The notes beneath the pieces were generated by a model, which saw nothing but the letters and a program-made list of their open reading frames with translations, made no database searches and was not told the origin of the DNA. 64,000 bases of DNA from the NCBI GenBank assembly GCA_937877455.1, contig CALFIU010000017.1, positions 1 through 64,000 of the forward strand, in the 5' to 3' direction. Positions 54,125 through 62,986 of the stretch are shown piece by piece. This stretch comes from an uncultured Bacteroidales bacterium (GTDB lineage: Bacteria; Bacteroidota; Bacteroidia; Bacteroidales; UBA3824). A program made the position numbers and the translations under genes. Each line of letters starts with the position of its first letter. The first letter of the stretch is position 1.

Positions 54125-56053
54125 TTGAAAACATTAAGCGAAATAAATCAAGAAATAAAAAATCTTTCCAACTTGATAGCCGCCGAAAAGCAAAATGAGT
54201 TGGAAGAATATTCTCAAAAAGTTAATTCACAACCACTTAGCGAACAACGCAAACTCGGTATGTGTCGCTACCCGTTAAAAATAACCGACCAACTTTTCAA
54301 CAAAGGCGAAAAACTTCTTGTCAAGTTAGTTACAGAAAACAACGCATTAGAACAACAAAGCGGAAACTTTTTTAAATCGGGTGTATGCGTAAAACTATTT
54401 CAAAAAGACGATGCAGAAGAATACGTTACTGGAGTAGTTAATAATTCTGACAAAGAACAAGTAACGGTTACACTCAACACCGATTTTATGCAAGATTGGA
54501 TGCTTTCGCATGGATTATGTTTGCAAATAATGTTTGATAACGCATCGTACAAAGAAATGGAAAATGCAATAAAAACATTTGCCGACACCGACGACGAACG
54601 CATAAACCACCTTAAAATGATAATCTATGGCGATGAAAACCCACAATTTTGCGAAGATACACCATTTGTACCAGACACAAGGCTTAATCAAAGCCAAAAC
54701 CAAGCACTCCGCCTAATAAACAACGCACAAGATATAGCCATTGTTCATGGACCTCCCGGCACTGGCAAAACAACAACCCTCGTTCGTGCAATAATTCAAA
54801 CATTAAAAACCGAAAGGCAAGTACTTGTGTGCGCGCCATCAAATGCAGCTGCCGACCTACTTACCGAAAAACTTAAAAACCTTTTTATCAATGTTGTACG
54901 TATAGGACAACCAGCAAGAGTTACTCCAGAAGCATTAGAAAACACCTTAGACGCAAAAATTGCTAATCACCCAAACTACAAAGACATACGCGCACTTAGA
55001 CGAAAAGCCGATGAATATAGGCGCATGGCAAAAAAATACAAACGCAACTTTGGAGAAGAAGAACGCCGACAACGCGCCATGCTCAACAAAGAAGCCAAAC
55101 AAATAACCGAAGATGCCGATCACTTGGCTTTTTACATCACAAGCGACATACTAACAAATGCGCAAGTTATAACATGCACGCTCGTAGGAGCAGCAAACCG
55201 CGAAATAAAAGATATGCACTACAACACTGTGTTTATCGACGAAGCTGCTCAAGCACTCGAACCTGCCTGCATAATTCCTCTACTTAGAGCCAACCGCATT
55301 GTTTTTGCTGGCGATCATAAACAATTGCCACCAACAGTAAAAAGTAAAGAGGCTATCAAAGGCGGATTACAAAAAACAATGTTTGAAAAAACCATAGAAA
55401 ACAATTCCGCCGATGTAATGCTTACCATACAATATCGCATGAACGAGGCTATAATGCAGTTTTCAAACCAAATTTTTTACGATGGAAAACTTGTTGCCGA
55501 TAATATTTGCAAAAACCAAACTGTATTCGATGGCGATATGCCATTGGAATTTATCGACACAGCAGGAACTGGTTTTGTAGAAAAACACAACTCACAAACT
55601 CTAAGTACATACAACGAAGAAGAAGCGGCACTAATTATCAAATATTTAACAAGTTATATTCAAAACGTTGAGCTACAAGGAAACTTTCATAGAATAAGCG
55701 GAATTGGTATAATATCACCATACAAAGCCCAAACCGAAATTATAAAAAAATATATAAAAAATTCAGAAATTCCCGACTACGCAAAATTAATAACCGTCAT
55801 AGACACAGCCGATTCGTTTCAAGGTAGAGAAAAAGACGTAATAATTATAAGCCTTACAAGAAGCAACGATAAAGGCGAAATAGGTTTTTTGAACGATACT
55901 CGACGAATGAATGTTGCAATGACTCGTGCCAAAAAGAAACTAATAATTTTTGGCGACAGCGCAACAATTTCGCACAACAAATTTTACGACAATTTTGTTA
56001 CATTTGCTACAACTAACAATGCGTACAAAAGCGCATTTGAAATTATGTATTAA
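54125..56053 (+). CDS. SF1B (Upf1/IGHMBP2-like) DNA/RNA helicase
   Basis: A 642-residue ATP-dependent helicase with an N-terminal beta-barrel-type region (1-190) and two RecA-like domains: Walker A IVHGPPGTGKTTT (about 213-225), Walker B FIDEAAQALEPA, motif III FAGDHKQLPPT, motif IV/V QYRMNEAIMQFSN, DSFQGREKDVIIISLTRSN and MNVAMTRAKKKLIIFGD. The start is TTG at 54125 (MKTLSEINQEIKNL), only 6 bases after the preceding gene. Such helicases are widespread in Bacteroidota; the specific substrate is unknown. Confidence 0.92.
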   Translation: MKTLSEINQEIKNLSNLIAAEKQNELEEYSQKVNSQPLSEQRKLGMCRYPLKITDQLFNKGEKLLVKLVTENNALEQQSGNFFKSGVCVKLFQKDDAEEYVTGVVNNSDKEQVTVTLNTDFMQDWMLSHGLCLQIMFDNASYKEMENAIKTFADTDDERINHLKMIIYGDENPQFCEDTPFVPDTRLNQSQNQALRLINNAQDIAIVHGPPGTGKTTTLVRAIIQTLKTERQVLVCAPSNAAADLLTEKLKNLFINVVRIGQPARVTPEALENTLDAKIANHPNYKDIRALRRKADEYRRMAKKYKRNFGEEERRQRAMLNKEAKQITEDADHLAFYITSDILTNAQVITCTLVGAANREIKDMHYNTVFIDEAAQALEPACIIPLLRANRIVFAGDHKQLPPTVKSKEAIKGGLQKTMFEKTIENNSADVMLTIQYRMNEAIMQFSNQIFYDGKLVADNICKNQTVFDGDMPLEFIDTAGTGFVEKHNSQTLSTYNEEEAALIIKYLTSYIQNVELQGNFHRISGIGIISPYKAQTEIIKKYIKNSEIPDYAKLITVIDTADSFQGREKDVIIISLTRSNDKGEIGFLNDTRRMNVAMTRAKKKLIIFGDSATISHNKFYDNFVTFATTNNAYKSAFEIMY

Positions 56054-56061
56054 CAAAAAAA

Positions 56062-56122
56062 TTATACCAATTATGCCTAATTCAACAATAAATTATTGCC
56101 AATTAACGCATAATTGGTATAA
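56062..56122. terminator. 15-bp inverted repeat between convergent helicase and prenyltransferase genes
   Basis: TTATACCAATTATGC (56062-56076) and GCATAATTGGTATAA (56108-56122) are perfect complements; the 31-base loop contains its own small hairpin CAATAA/TTATTG. It can terminate transcription from either side, though T-runs are weak. Confidence 0.6.
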
Positions 56123-56131
56123 ATACCCAAA

Positions 56132-57082
56132 TTATACTAACGACAAAAAATTATATCTCACAACTAACATATACAACATGCCAGTTATCATTATAATTTT
56201 ATATAAGTTTTTAACAAATTTGCAATCTTCCTTAGACTTTATTTTTATAATTTTGTAAAACAAAAATATAAATGGAGCTACCACAAGCAACAAAATATAA
56301 ATAGCAGAAATAGTATCGGTTAGGTATTTTAACCACACCCAAACAACTCCCAATATAGATACCAATGTTAAAACTAATGTTATAATTTTGGTATAAAAAT
56401 CACCACAAACCATTGGTACAGAGTTTCTTCCTGCCGCCTTATCACCTTCGCAATCTTCCCAATCTTTTATTATCTCACGTGCCAAAGTTGTTATAGCCGC
56501 AAACACTCCATAACCTGCTGCCCAATAAAAAATTAGATAAATATTAATTTCATCTTCTACTATTTTATCATAATTTTTGGCAATCTGCATCGGCAATTCA
56601 TAAACTGCTGGAAGCAACGGCACAAGCCCCGTCAAAAAGGCAACAATAATATTTCCAATCAAAAACTGTTTCTTGTATGTTGCAGAATAAAACCACAACA
56701 AACCCGAAATAAACGGATATGCCAACCCAATAATCCAAACTCCAATACGAAACGATACCAAAAAACCAAGAACACAAGCAATAATATTGAGTATCAAGTG
56801 GATATTTACAGCCTCACTACGACTTACACCATTGCCTACAACCACCTCATCTGGGCGATTAACACTATCAGTTTGGGTGTCGAAATAATCATTTATAACA
56901 TAACCACCTGCCGCCATAAGCACCGTAGATGTAACCATAAATATAAAATCCAAACCACCAAAAAGCGGTTCAAGACCATATACATCCAACAAAGGATTAA
57001 CAATGCAAAACTTAACTAAACATTGCAAAAGTATGATTATCAATAAATTTTTGTAACGTATCAGTTTAAAAAAATCTCTCAT
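56132..57082 (-). CDS. UbiA-family prenyltransferase (geranylgeranylglycerol-phosphate type)
   Basis: An inner-membrane protein with about eight to nine membrane segments and both Asp-rich UbiA motifs: NDYFDTQTDSVNRPDE (about 64-79) and KDWEDCEGDKAAGRNS (about 210-225). The motif style fits the Bacteroidota group annotated as geranylgeranylglycerol-phosphate geranylgeranyltransferase; other UbiA roles such as menaquinone or heme prenylation cannot be ruled out. It lies 14 bases downstream of kdsC, in a gene order (DUF2520, KdsC-type, UbiA-type) that I have seen described in related genomes. The product could be a prenylated lipid of unknown role. Confidence 0.85.
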   Translation of the reverse strand: MRDFFKLIRYKNLLIIILLQCLVKFCIVNPLLDVYGLEPLFGGLDFIFMVTSTVLMAAGGYVINDYFDTQTDSVNRPDEVVVGNGVSRSEAVNIHLILNIIACVLGFLVSFRIGVWIIGLAYPFISGLLWFYSATYKKQFLIGNIIVAFLTGLVPLLPAVYELPMQIAKNYDKIVEDEINIYLIFYWAAGYGVFAAITTLAREIIKDWEDCEGDKAAGRNSVPMVCGDFYTKIITLVLTLVSILGVVWVWLKYLTDTISAIYILLLVVAPFIFLFYKIIKIKSKEDCKFVKNLYKIIMITGMLYMLVVRYNFLSLV

Positions 57083-57096
57083 TTTTCAACTATTTT

Positions 57097-57615
57097 TTAT
57101 ACATCTTCGTCAATATTCCAATCGTTGTTGGCACGCAAAACCTGCTCTACAACATCTCTAACGCTACCATGCCCACCTTCGTATGGACTAACATAATCGG
57201 CTGCTTGAACTATTTCTTTGGTTGCATTTTTTGGACACGTACCAAGGCCTGCTGCTTCTACGCATCGCAAATCGGGTAAATCGTCGCCTTGATACAAAAT
57301 TTGGTCAAGTGTAAGCGAATATTTTTGGGCAAAATCTTTAAGACTTTCAAGTTTTGCGCCTTTTCCCGAATAAATTTCTGTTACTCCAAGTTTTTGAAAT
57401 CTCAAAATCACCGACGGTGAACTTCCCTTGGTTATTATTGCTACTTTATAATTGTTGAGCAACGCTTTACGAATAACAAAACCATCGCGTATGTCCATCA
57501 TGCGCAACAAATCGCCATCGGGCATACACAACACTCCGCTACTCAACACTCCGTCAACATCAAAGGCAAATGCTTTAATGTTGGTTAGTTTACTTTTATA
57601 TGTTTGTGTTTCCAT
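57097..57615 (-). CDS. kdsC: KdsC-type HAD phosphatase (Kdo-8-phosphate phosphatase)
   Basis: A compact HAD phosphatase of 172 residues. FAFDVDGVLSSGVL holds the nucleophile and acid Asp (positions about 17 and 19), IITKGSSPS is motif II, KGAKLESL carries the Lys, and GDDLPDLRCVEAAGLG is motif III/IV. The pattern matches KdsC, which dephosphorylates Kdo-8-phosphate before activation by KdsB (24045-24797). The gene overlaps the DUF2520 gene by 20 bases, showing translational coupling. Confidence 0.9.
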   Translation of the reverse strand: METQTYKSKLTNIKAFAFDVDGVLSSGVLCMPDGDLLRMMDIRDGFVIRKALLNNYKVAIITKGSSPSVILRFQKLGVTEIYSGKGAKLESLKDFAQKYSLTLDQILYQGDDLPDLRCVEAAGLGTCPKNATKEIVQAADYVSPYEGGHGSVRDVVEQVLRANNDWNIDEDV

Positions 57616-58375
57616 TTTGTTTAAATTTTATAATACTTTGAGATAGAGAAATGTAAATATCTTTTAAATAAGGAATTGGTTCAAGCAAATTAATATGTTT
57701 TTCCAACGTTAAATTATCTTGCCTAACAGCAGGTCCTGTTTGACATTTAGCAGGATTGCCGCATTTCAATGCTTTTTCTACCGTTTCGTTTATCAATGGA
57801 TACAACAATCCGAAGTCAACATTATTGTCATCAAGGATATTTTTTGCCACCGCAAAAAAATGATTGGTAAAATTGCAAGCAAAAACTGCCGCCAAATGCA
57901 AATAAATACGTTGGCTACTTGTCATCTCCCTTACATCATTAGATAATGACTTCGCAAATTCCATTATTACAACACCTGCTTCTGGCGATGAATACTCCAC
58001 AAGCAACGGTATATTTTTAAAATCTGCCTTTCGATGCTTAGAAAATGTTTGCGTTGGATAAACAACACCACAATTGTTAAAACGTTGAGCCAAAACATCA
58101 ATACCTGTGCTACCACTGCAATGAACCACAATATTTTCTTTTGCAACAGCTGTCGATACTTCTGCTATGGCCGAATCTGTTACAGCAATGAATACAAGGT
58201 CTGATTGTGGAATATTTTCCAAACTATGAAACGCAGGCAATCCAAACCTATCAACTAACGGATTTAATGTCAATGTATTGCGACCATAAATTCCTGTTAT
58301 TTCGTGTCCGCTTTCCAAAATGGCAGGAACTAAGCTCCATGCCACATTTCCACATCCTATTATAAAAATTTTCAA
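57596..58375 (-). CDS. DUF2520/Rossmann-like oxidoreductase
   Basis: A 259-residue protein starting KIFIIGCGNVAWSLVPAI, a dinucleotide-binding motif, with VFIAVTDSAIAEV and HCSGSTGIDVL. The C-terminal helical half (LAAVFACNFTNHFFAVAK, GNPAKCQTGPAVRQD) is the DUF2520 domain. Proteins of this type resemble pantothenate/6-phosphogluconate-like dehydrogenases, but the substrate is not known. It overlaps the following kdsC and is probably the first gene of the kdsC-prenyltransferase operon. Confidence 0.85.
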   Translation of the reverse strand: MKIFIIGCGNVAWSLVPAILESGHEITGIYGRNTLTLNPLVDRFGLPAFHSLENIPQSDLVFIAVTDSAIAEVSTAVAKENIVVHCSGSTGIDVLAQRFNNCGVVYPTQTFSKHRKADFKNIPLLVEYSSPEAGVVIMEFAKSLSNDVREMTSSQRIYLHLAAVFACNFTNHFFAVAKNILDDNNVDFGLLYPLINETVEKALKCGNPAKCQTGPAVRQDNLTLEKHINLLEPIPYLKDIYISLSQSIIKFKQNGNTNI

Positions 58376-58401
58376 CTTTTTTCTTCTTTTATCAACCTAA
58401 T

Positions 58402-59820
58402 TTAACGCTGATTGTCTTTTTTTATCCAATTAGCAAAAATAATTATCGATGCACAAGCACACGCACCGCCGAGAATGTATGGCAACGAACCTCCAAGCCC
58501 AAAACATTCGGGTGCAACAAACAAATAAGTTGAACATACTAATGTCATATATACAGCTGGAACAAAAGCCATCACCCATGGTTTATGGTTAATTACCATA
58601 TAAACCGTTATTGCCCACAATGTAAACACACTTAGAGCTTGGTTTGACCAACCAAAATAACGCCAAATAACATTAAAACCAGCCGCATCGCTTAGGCTAT
58701 AAACAATAATCAACGCCGTAATTGCAAAAATAGGCAAACTTACCATCAAACGTTTAGATATTTTTGTTTGGTCTATCTTTAAAAAATCGGCAAGTATCAA
58801 ACGCGCACTTCTAAGAGCAGTGTCGCCGCTGGTTATAGGAGCAAACACAACTCCAAGCATTGCTAAAACACTTCCTACTTTGCCCATCCATGTTTCAGTT
58901 ATAAAATAAACTATTGAAGCTTGAGTTTCTCCATAACCTTTTTCTTTGTAATACCAAATTGCAGCGGCAGCCCATATCATTGCCATTATACCTTCGAGAA
59001 TCATTGCTCCATAAAAAACAGGACGACCAAGTTTTTCATTTTTTAAACAACGTGCCATCAGAGGGCTTTGCGTAGCGTGAAAACCAGAAATAGCACCACA
59101 AGCTATTGTAATACACATTATTGGGAAAATTGGCGTAACTTCTTTTTGTGGATGTATGCTTGCTATGCCATCTGTTATTTCGGGTAGGCTTATTCCTTGT
59201 TTAAAAATCATAAAAAGAACCCCTAATGCCATAAAAATCAACGAGAAAGCAAACAAAGGATATATTTTTCCAATTACTTTATCAATTGGCAACAATGTTG
59301 CAATAAGATAATAAGCAAAAATAACAATAATCCAAAAGGTGTTGTTCATCCATTCTGGCGTTATCCTATCGAGTATGCCCGCTGGTTGGCTTACAAAAAC
59401 TACCCCCACAAGCACTAATAGTATCACTGTAAACACTCTCATTACTTGCTTTGTAGTGTTTCCAAGATACTTTCCAATAATATCAGGAAGATTGGCACCA
59501 CCCTCACGTAGCGAAATCATACCCGAAAAATAATCATGAAAAGCACCAATAAAAATACAACCCACCACAATCCAAATATAGGCAGCCGTCCCAAATTGCG
59601 CGCCAAGTATAGCACCAAAAATAGGTCCAAGCCCTGCAATGTTGAGAAATTGAATCATAAAAATTTTCCAAGTGGGCAACGGCATATAGTCAACACCATC
59701 GTTTTTGGTGTAGGCTGGTGTTGCTGCATTGGAGTCTGGTTTAAAAACTCGCTCGGCAAATTTTCCATAAACAAGATAGCCGACTATTAATAAAATTATT
59801 GATACTGAAAATGTTATCAT
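58402..59820 (-). CDS. CstA-family carbon starvation/pyruvate transporter
   Basis: A polytopic inner-membrane protein of 472 aa with about 13 hydrophobic segments and CstA signatures: GPIFGAILGAQFGTAAYIWI-type segment, FHDYFSGMISLREGG, FHATQSPLMARCLKNE and FAPITSGDTALRSARL. E. coli CstA (about 700 aa) is longer; this short form is common in Bacteroidota. The family imports pyruvate or peptides. I place the start at the ATG at 59820 (MITFSVSIILLIVG); the 71 codons upstream in frame lack similarity and cross a TAACTTTG element at 59854-59847. Confidence 0.9.
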   Translation of the reverse strand: MITFSVSIILLIVGYLVYGKFAERVFKPDSNAATPAYTKNDGVDYMPLPTWKIFMIQFLNIAGLGPIFGAILGAQFGTAAYIWIVVGCIFIGAFHDYFSGMISLREGGANLPDIIGKYLGNTTKQVMRVFTVILLVLVGVVFVSQPAGILDRITPEWMNNTFWIIVIFAYYLIATLLPIDKVIGKIYPLFAFSLIFMALGVLFMIFKQGISLPEITDGIASIHPQKEVTPIFPIMCITIACGAISGFHATQSPLMARCLKNEKLGRPVFYGAMILEGIMAMIWAAAAIWYYKEKGYGETQASIVYFITETWMGKVGSVLAMLGVVFAPITSGDTALRSARLILADFLKIDQTKISKRLMVSLPIFAITALIIVYSLSDAAGFNVIWRYFGWSNQALSVFTLWAITVYMVINHKPWVMAFVPAVYMTLVCSTYLFVAPECFGLGGSLPYILGGACACASIIIFANWIKKDNQR

Positions 59821-59899
59821 TTTTTTTAGATTTTTTTTAACAATGGCAAAGTTAATAAAAATCCAATGCAAACAATAACATAAATTATACGGATTTTTA

Positions 59900-59907
59900 T
59901 ATTTTTG
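59900..59907 (+). promoter_or_regulatory. -7 element of the DUF819 gene
   Basis: TATTTTTG matches TAnnTTTG, 19 bases before the ATG at 59927. A matching reverse-strand element TAACTTTG (59854-59847) serves the divergent CstA-type gene. Confidence 0.45.
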
Positions 59908-59926
59908 CACGGAATATTTTTTTAAC

Positions 59927-61081
59927 ATGTACATTGCACTTATAATTTGTATCGGTTTGCCATTTTTTATACTATGGCTAACATACAAAAGCCTTATTTT
60001 GAGAAAAATAGGTAGTATAATTTTGGCATACATATTGGCATGTCTGCTCAGTATAACAGGAATTATTGGCGACGATGCAGAATCCCACCGTGTTCAAATG
60101 GCTGTTGCTCAAGCCACTGTTCCGTTGGCTATACCGTTACTTCTGTTCTCTTCTGACATAAAATCGTGGGCAAAACTTGCACCTTCTTTTATAAAATCAA
60201 CAATATGCGGTTTTTTGGCATGCGCACTATCCATAACGGTTGCTTTTTTAATTTTAGGTAAACACAACAACCAAACTTTTTCGGCAGTTGGCGGCATGTT
60301 AACAGGGCTTTATACTGGTGGTAATGCCAATCTTGCTTCGCTAAAAATTGCACTCGGCGTTGACGATAGCACATATCTTTTGGTTTCAGCATACAGCACG
60401 GTATCAAGTGCTATATATCTTTTTTTTATACTTACGGTTGGCAAAAACATAGCACGGCTAACAATGCCAAAATTTGACACAACTCAAATAATAAACAACA
60501 ACGATATAGTTTTAGAAAAACATGATAATGAGCTTTTTATGGGACTTTTTAAACGCGACAACCTTCCTGATTTTTTACGTGGATTAATACTAAGTATTTT
60601 AGTTATTGCAATTGGTGCTGCAATTGCTTATCTTGCACCCAAAAATATGTTCCAAACAATTTTTATACTTGCAATAACAATGATTTCTATAGCAGCATCG
60701 TTCAATAAAAGAGTAAGAAAGATAAAACGCACATTTGAATTAGGAACATTTTTTATCATTGTTTTTAGCGTAGCTGTGGCATCGCAAGTAAGTTTAAAAT
60801 CACTAATGGACGTTGATAATCAAATATTTTGGTTTATAATTTTTGCAACACTCACCACGCCAATAATACACATGGTTTTGTGTGCATTATTTAAAGTAGA
60901 TGCAGACACAGCCCTAACCACAAGCATATCTTTGATATGCAGTCCACCATTTGCACCAGTTATGGGAGAGACGTTAAAAAACAAATCGGTAATAGGACCG
61001 GGCATAGCCGTTGGATTGTTTGGTTATGCTGCAGGTACGTATTTTGGATTTGCTATATCAAAAATGCTACTATTACTTTAA
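59927..61081 (+). CDS. DUF819-family membrane protein
   Basis: A 384-residue polytopic membrane protein with about 10 to 11 hydrophobic segments. The family is recognised from LACLLSITGIIG, ATVPLAIPLLLFSSDIKSW, GGMLTGLYTGGNANLAS and SPPFAPVMGETLKNKSVIGP. Members are annotated as YjcL-like or possible transporters; no function is established. It is transcribed away from the CstA-type gene and followed after 47 bases by a GtrA-type gene. The region after its stop holds a short fragment (61084-61097) matching one end of the dispersed repeat found further right. Confidence 0.85.
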   Translation: MYIALIICIGLPFFILWLTYKSLILRKIGSIILAYILACLLSITGIIGDDAESHRVQMAVAQATVPLAIPLLLFSSDIKSWAKLAPSFIKSTICGFLACALSITVAFLILGKHNNQTFSAVGGMLTGLYTGGNANLASLKIALGVDDSTYLLVSAYSTVSSAIYLFFILTVGKNIARLTMPKFDTTQIINNNDIVLEKHDNELFMGLFKRDNLPDFLRGLILSILVIAIGAAIAYLAPKNMFQTIFILAITMISIAASFNKRVRKIKRTFELGTFFIIVFSVAVASQVSLKSLMDVDNQIFWFIIFATLTTPIIHMVLCALFKVDADTALTTSISLICSPPFAPVMGETLKNKSVIGPGIAVGLFGYAAGTYFGFAISKMLLLL

Positions 61082-61128
61082 CGGAGGTTCTAAAAATAAA
61101 CAAAAAAAAATTATAATTTTTATTACCA

Positions 61129-61608
61129 ATGACACTAAAAGAAATTTTTGTAGGAAAAACCGAAAATAGTACAATACAACTATTTCGCAACATTATAGTT
61201 GAGGCTTCAAGAATAGGAATTAATATGTTGGTTTTATGGTTTGTATATTACATTGTACTAAATCAAACCGACCAAAGCAACGACAAACTTTTAACAACCA
61301 TAAGCACCGTTGTTGCTTCAATGGTATCGGGAATTGCCAATTATATTTTTTCAACAATTTGGGTATTTCACAAACGACAAAAAAACAACAACATATCAAG
61401 ATTTGTGGTTTTCACACTCATTGGTGCGGTTGGACTTGCTCTCAACGCAGCAATTACCGTTGTATTTAAAACTTACATAGGATTATACTTGTTTATCAGC
61501 AATATAATAGCACAAATCGTTGTATTTTTCTTCAACTTTTTTATGCGTAAATACATTGTTTATACCAAAATGAGCAATGCGACAGACGAAAAAACCGAAT
61601 CGAAATAA
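61129..61608 (+). CDS. GtrA-like membrane protein
   Basis: A 159-residue inner-membrane protein with four hydrophobic segments and the GtrA pattern: RIGINMLVLWFVYYIVL, ASMVSGIANYIFSTIWVFHK, VVFTLIGAVGLALNAAITVV and FFFNFFMRKYIVY. GtrA-like proteins are thought to move or bind lipid-linked sugars for cell-surface glycans. No glycosyltransferase lies adjacent, so the pathway is unknown. Confidence 0.88.
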   Translation: MTLKEIFVGKTENSTIQLFRNIIVEASRIGINMLVLWFVYYIVLNQTDQSNDKLLTTISTVVASMVSGIANYIFSTIWVFHKRQKNNNISRFVVFTLIGAVGLALNAAITVVFKTYIGLYLFISNIIAQIVVFFFNFFMRKYIVYTKMSNATDEKTESK

Positions 61609-61652
61609 TAAATGGGAATTCTAAAATTAAGTTTTATAGGCGTAAAAATTGA

Positions 61653-61723
61653 GTTGACTAATTGTTATTGATGATTTTTAAGATTGGCATACAACGCAGA
61701 AAAAGCAATTTTTAGCACCACCG
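61653..61723 (-). repeat. Dispersed repeat, left copy (inverted relative to 63925-63994)
   Basis: About 70 bases resemble the reverse complement of 63925-63994, with a 27-base identical core at 61689-61715 (contains AACGCAGAAAAAGCAATTTT). Reading this strand, both copies could encode ...IQRRKSNF and a stop, so they may derive from the 3' end of a gene. A shorter match to the end of the element lies at 61084-61097. Confidence 0.65.
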
Positions 61724-62782
61724 TTAATTTAGAAAATTAACTTTGAGTGTAAAAACATTAGATTTATAGTCATAACTATCTTTTGATGTATTTAAAAAGG
61801 TGTAATCAAACGAAAAATGCTTAAAAGCAATACCAGCACCACACGAAAACACAAAACTGAAACTTTTACTAAGGTAAAGATTGTTATTTTTTTGAAAATC
61901 GGTTAATCCACCGCGCAAAAAAACAATACCTTTATAAGAAAACTCACAAGCAAAAAAAGGATTAATCGAAAGCATTTCGCCACTTACAAGATAATTTCGA
62001 TGTCCATCAAAAAAAACAGTTGCACCAGTTTCTGGCGAAATAATAAAATCTTTGATTTTAAACTTATAAGCCACCGAAAAACGCAACGATGGCGGAATAA
62101 TTTCTGTAGAATTTTCGGGAATTGTATTTCCTGTTGAAACAAAGACGCTGTCAAACTGCGATTTATCAACATTCCAAACATCAAAAGTGGAAGTAGCATC
62201 ACGCAAAACAACGCCAGCAGAAAAACTTTTTCGTCGCCACGATGCCGCCAAATCCACGCCAAAACCAACAGCATTAGCAAACTTGCCTTCGTGCCGATAA
62301 ATAAGTTTTACACTTGAGCCAACACTTAACCCCCTAATATGCTGAATTTTACGTCCATAAGAAAAAAATATAGCATAATCAGCAACCGAAAAATATGAAA
62401 TACGATCAAAATCCATATTTCCCTCTGCATCAAAAAGTTGTAATGTGTTTTGAATATCATCAACCCCCAAACGCACCAACGATAATCCCAAATCAGAAAC
62501 GGTATCAACAGAATAAGCCGCTGCAACAAAATCATAGTTGGCAAGACCTGAGAAATAATTATCATGAGTTGCCGAAATTTCCAATTTTCCAAAATGTTGC
62601 AAATTGGCTGGATTCCAAAAACTTGCCTCTGCCCCACTCGAAGTTGCAATACAACCACCACCAAGCGATAATGCCCGCGCCCCTGCTCCTATTGATAAAA
62701 AATCATTTCCATATTTAACCACTTGCGAAAAAACAATATGGCATAAAAACAACAATAAAAGCGTAAACAATAACCTTTGCAT
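61724..62782 (-). CDS. PorV/PorQ-like outer-membrane beta-barrel protein
   Basis: A 352-residue protein with signal peptide (MQRLLFTLLLLFLCHIVFSQ) and a FadL/UPF0164-type beta-barrel reading: FLSIGAGARALSLGGGCIAT, ASFWNPANLQ, FSVADYAIFFSYGRKI, FGVDLAASWRRKSFSAGVVL, alternating-hydrophobic strands and a C-terminal FTLKVNFLN. This is typical of the PorV/PorQ group linked to type IX secretion. The start is placed at the ATG 62782; the frame six codons earlier overlaps a TACTTTTG element. A T9SS sorting-domain-like protein occurs at 23542-23904, but core T9SS genes are not in the window. Confidence 0.82.
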   Translation of the reverse strand: MQRLLFTLLLLFLCHIVFSQVVKYGNDFLSIGAGARALSLGGGCIATSSGAEASFWNPANLQHFGKLEISATHDNYFSGLANYDFVAAAYSVDTVSDLGLSLVRLGVDDIQNTLQLFDAEGNMDFDRISYFSVADYAIFFSYGRKIQHIRGLSVGSSVKLIYRHEGKFANAVGFGVDLAASWRRKSFSAGVVLRDATSTFDVWNVDKSQFDSVFVSTGNTIPENSTEIIPPSLRFSVAYKFKIKDFIISPETGATVFFDGHRNYLVSGEMLSINPFFACEFSYKGIVFLRGGLTDFQKNNNLYLSKSFSFVFSCGAGIAFKHFSFDYTFLNTSKDSYDYKSNVFTLKVNFLN

Positions 62783-62797
62783 AAAATAACTTTTTGA

Positions 62798-62805
62798 CAA
62801 AAGTA
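62798..62805 (-). promoter_or_regulatory. -7 element of the PorV/PorQ-like gene
   Basis: The reverse strand reads TACTTTTG (TAnnTTTG), 15 bases upstream of the chosen start at 62782. Confidence 0.4.
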
Positions 62806-62899
62806 ACTAAAAAACAACCGTTTTTTTTATCAAAATGTATTTTTTGATTATTTTAGTAAAATAAAATTAAAAATAACGCTAATAACGATTAAATTTTTA

Positions 62900-62907
62900 T
62901 ACATTTG
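62900..62907 (+). promoter_or_regulatory. -7 element of pssA
   Basis: TACATTTG matches TAnnTTTG, about 80 bases before the ATG at 62987. Confidence 0.4.
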
Positions 62908-62986
62908 CGCGGCAAAAGGACATAGATAAAATGGTCTTATATTTGCAAAACAAAAACAGAAAACAATTTTTTATTAACATACAAAA

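Noticed and set aside
59821..60033. 71-residue N-terminal extension of the CstA-type transporter
   Set aside because: It crosses a TAACTTTG promoter element and overlaps the divergent DUF819 gene.
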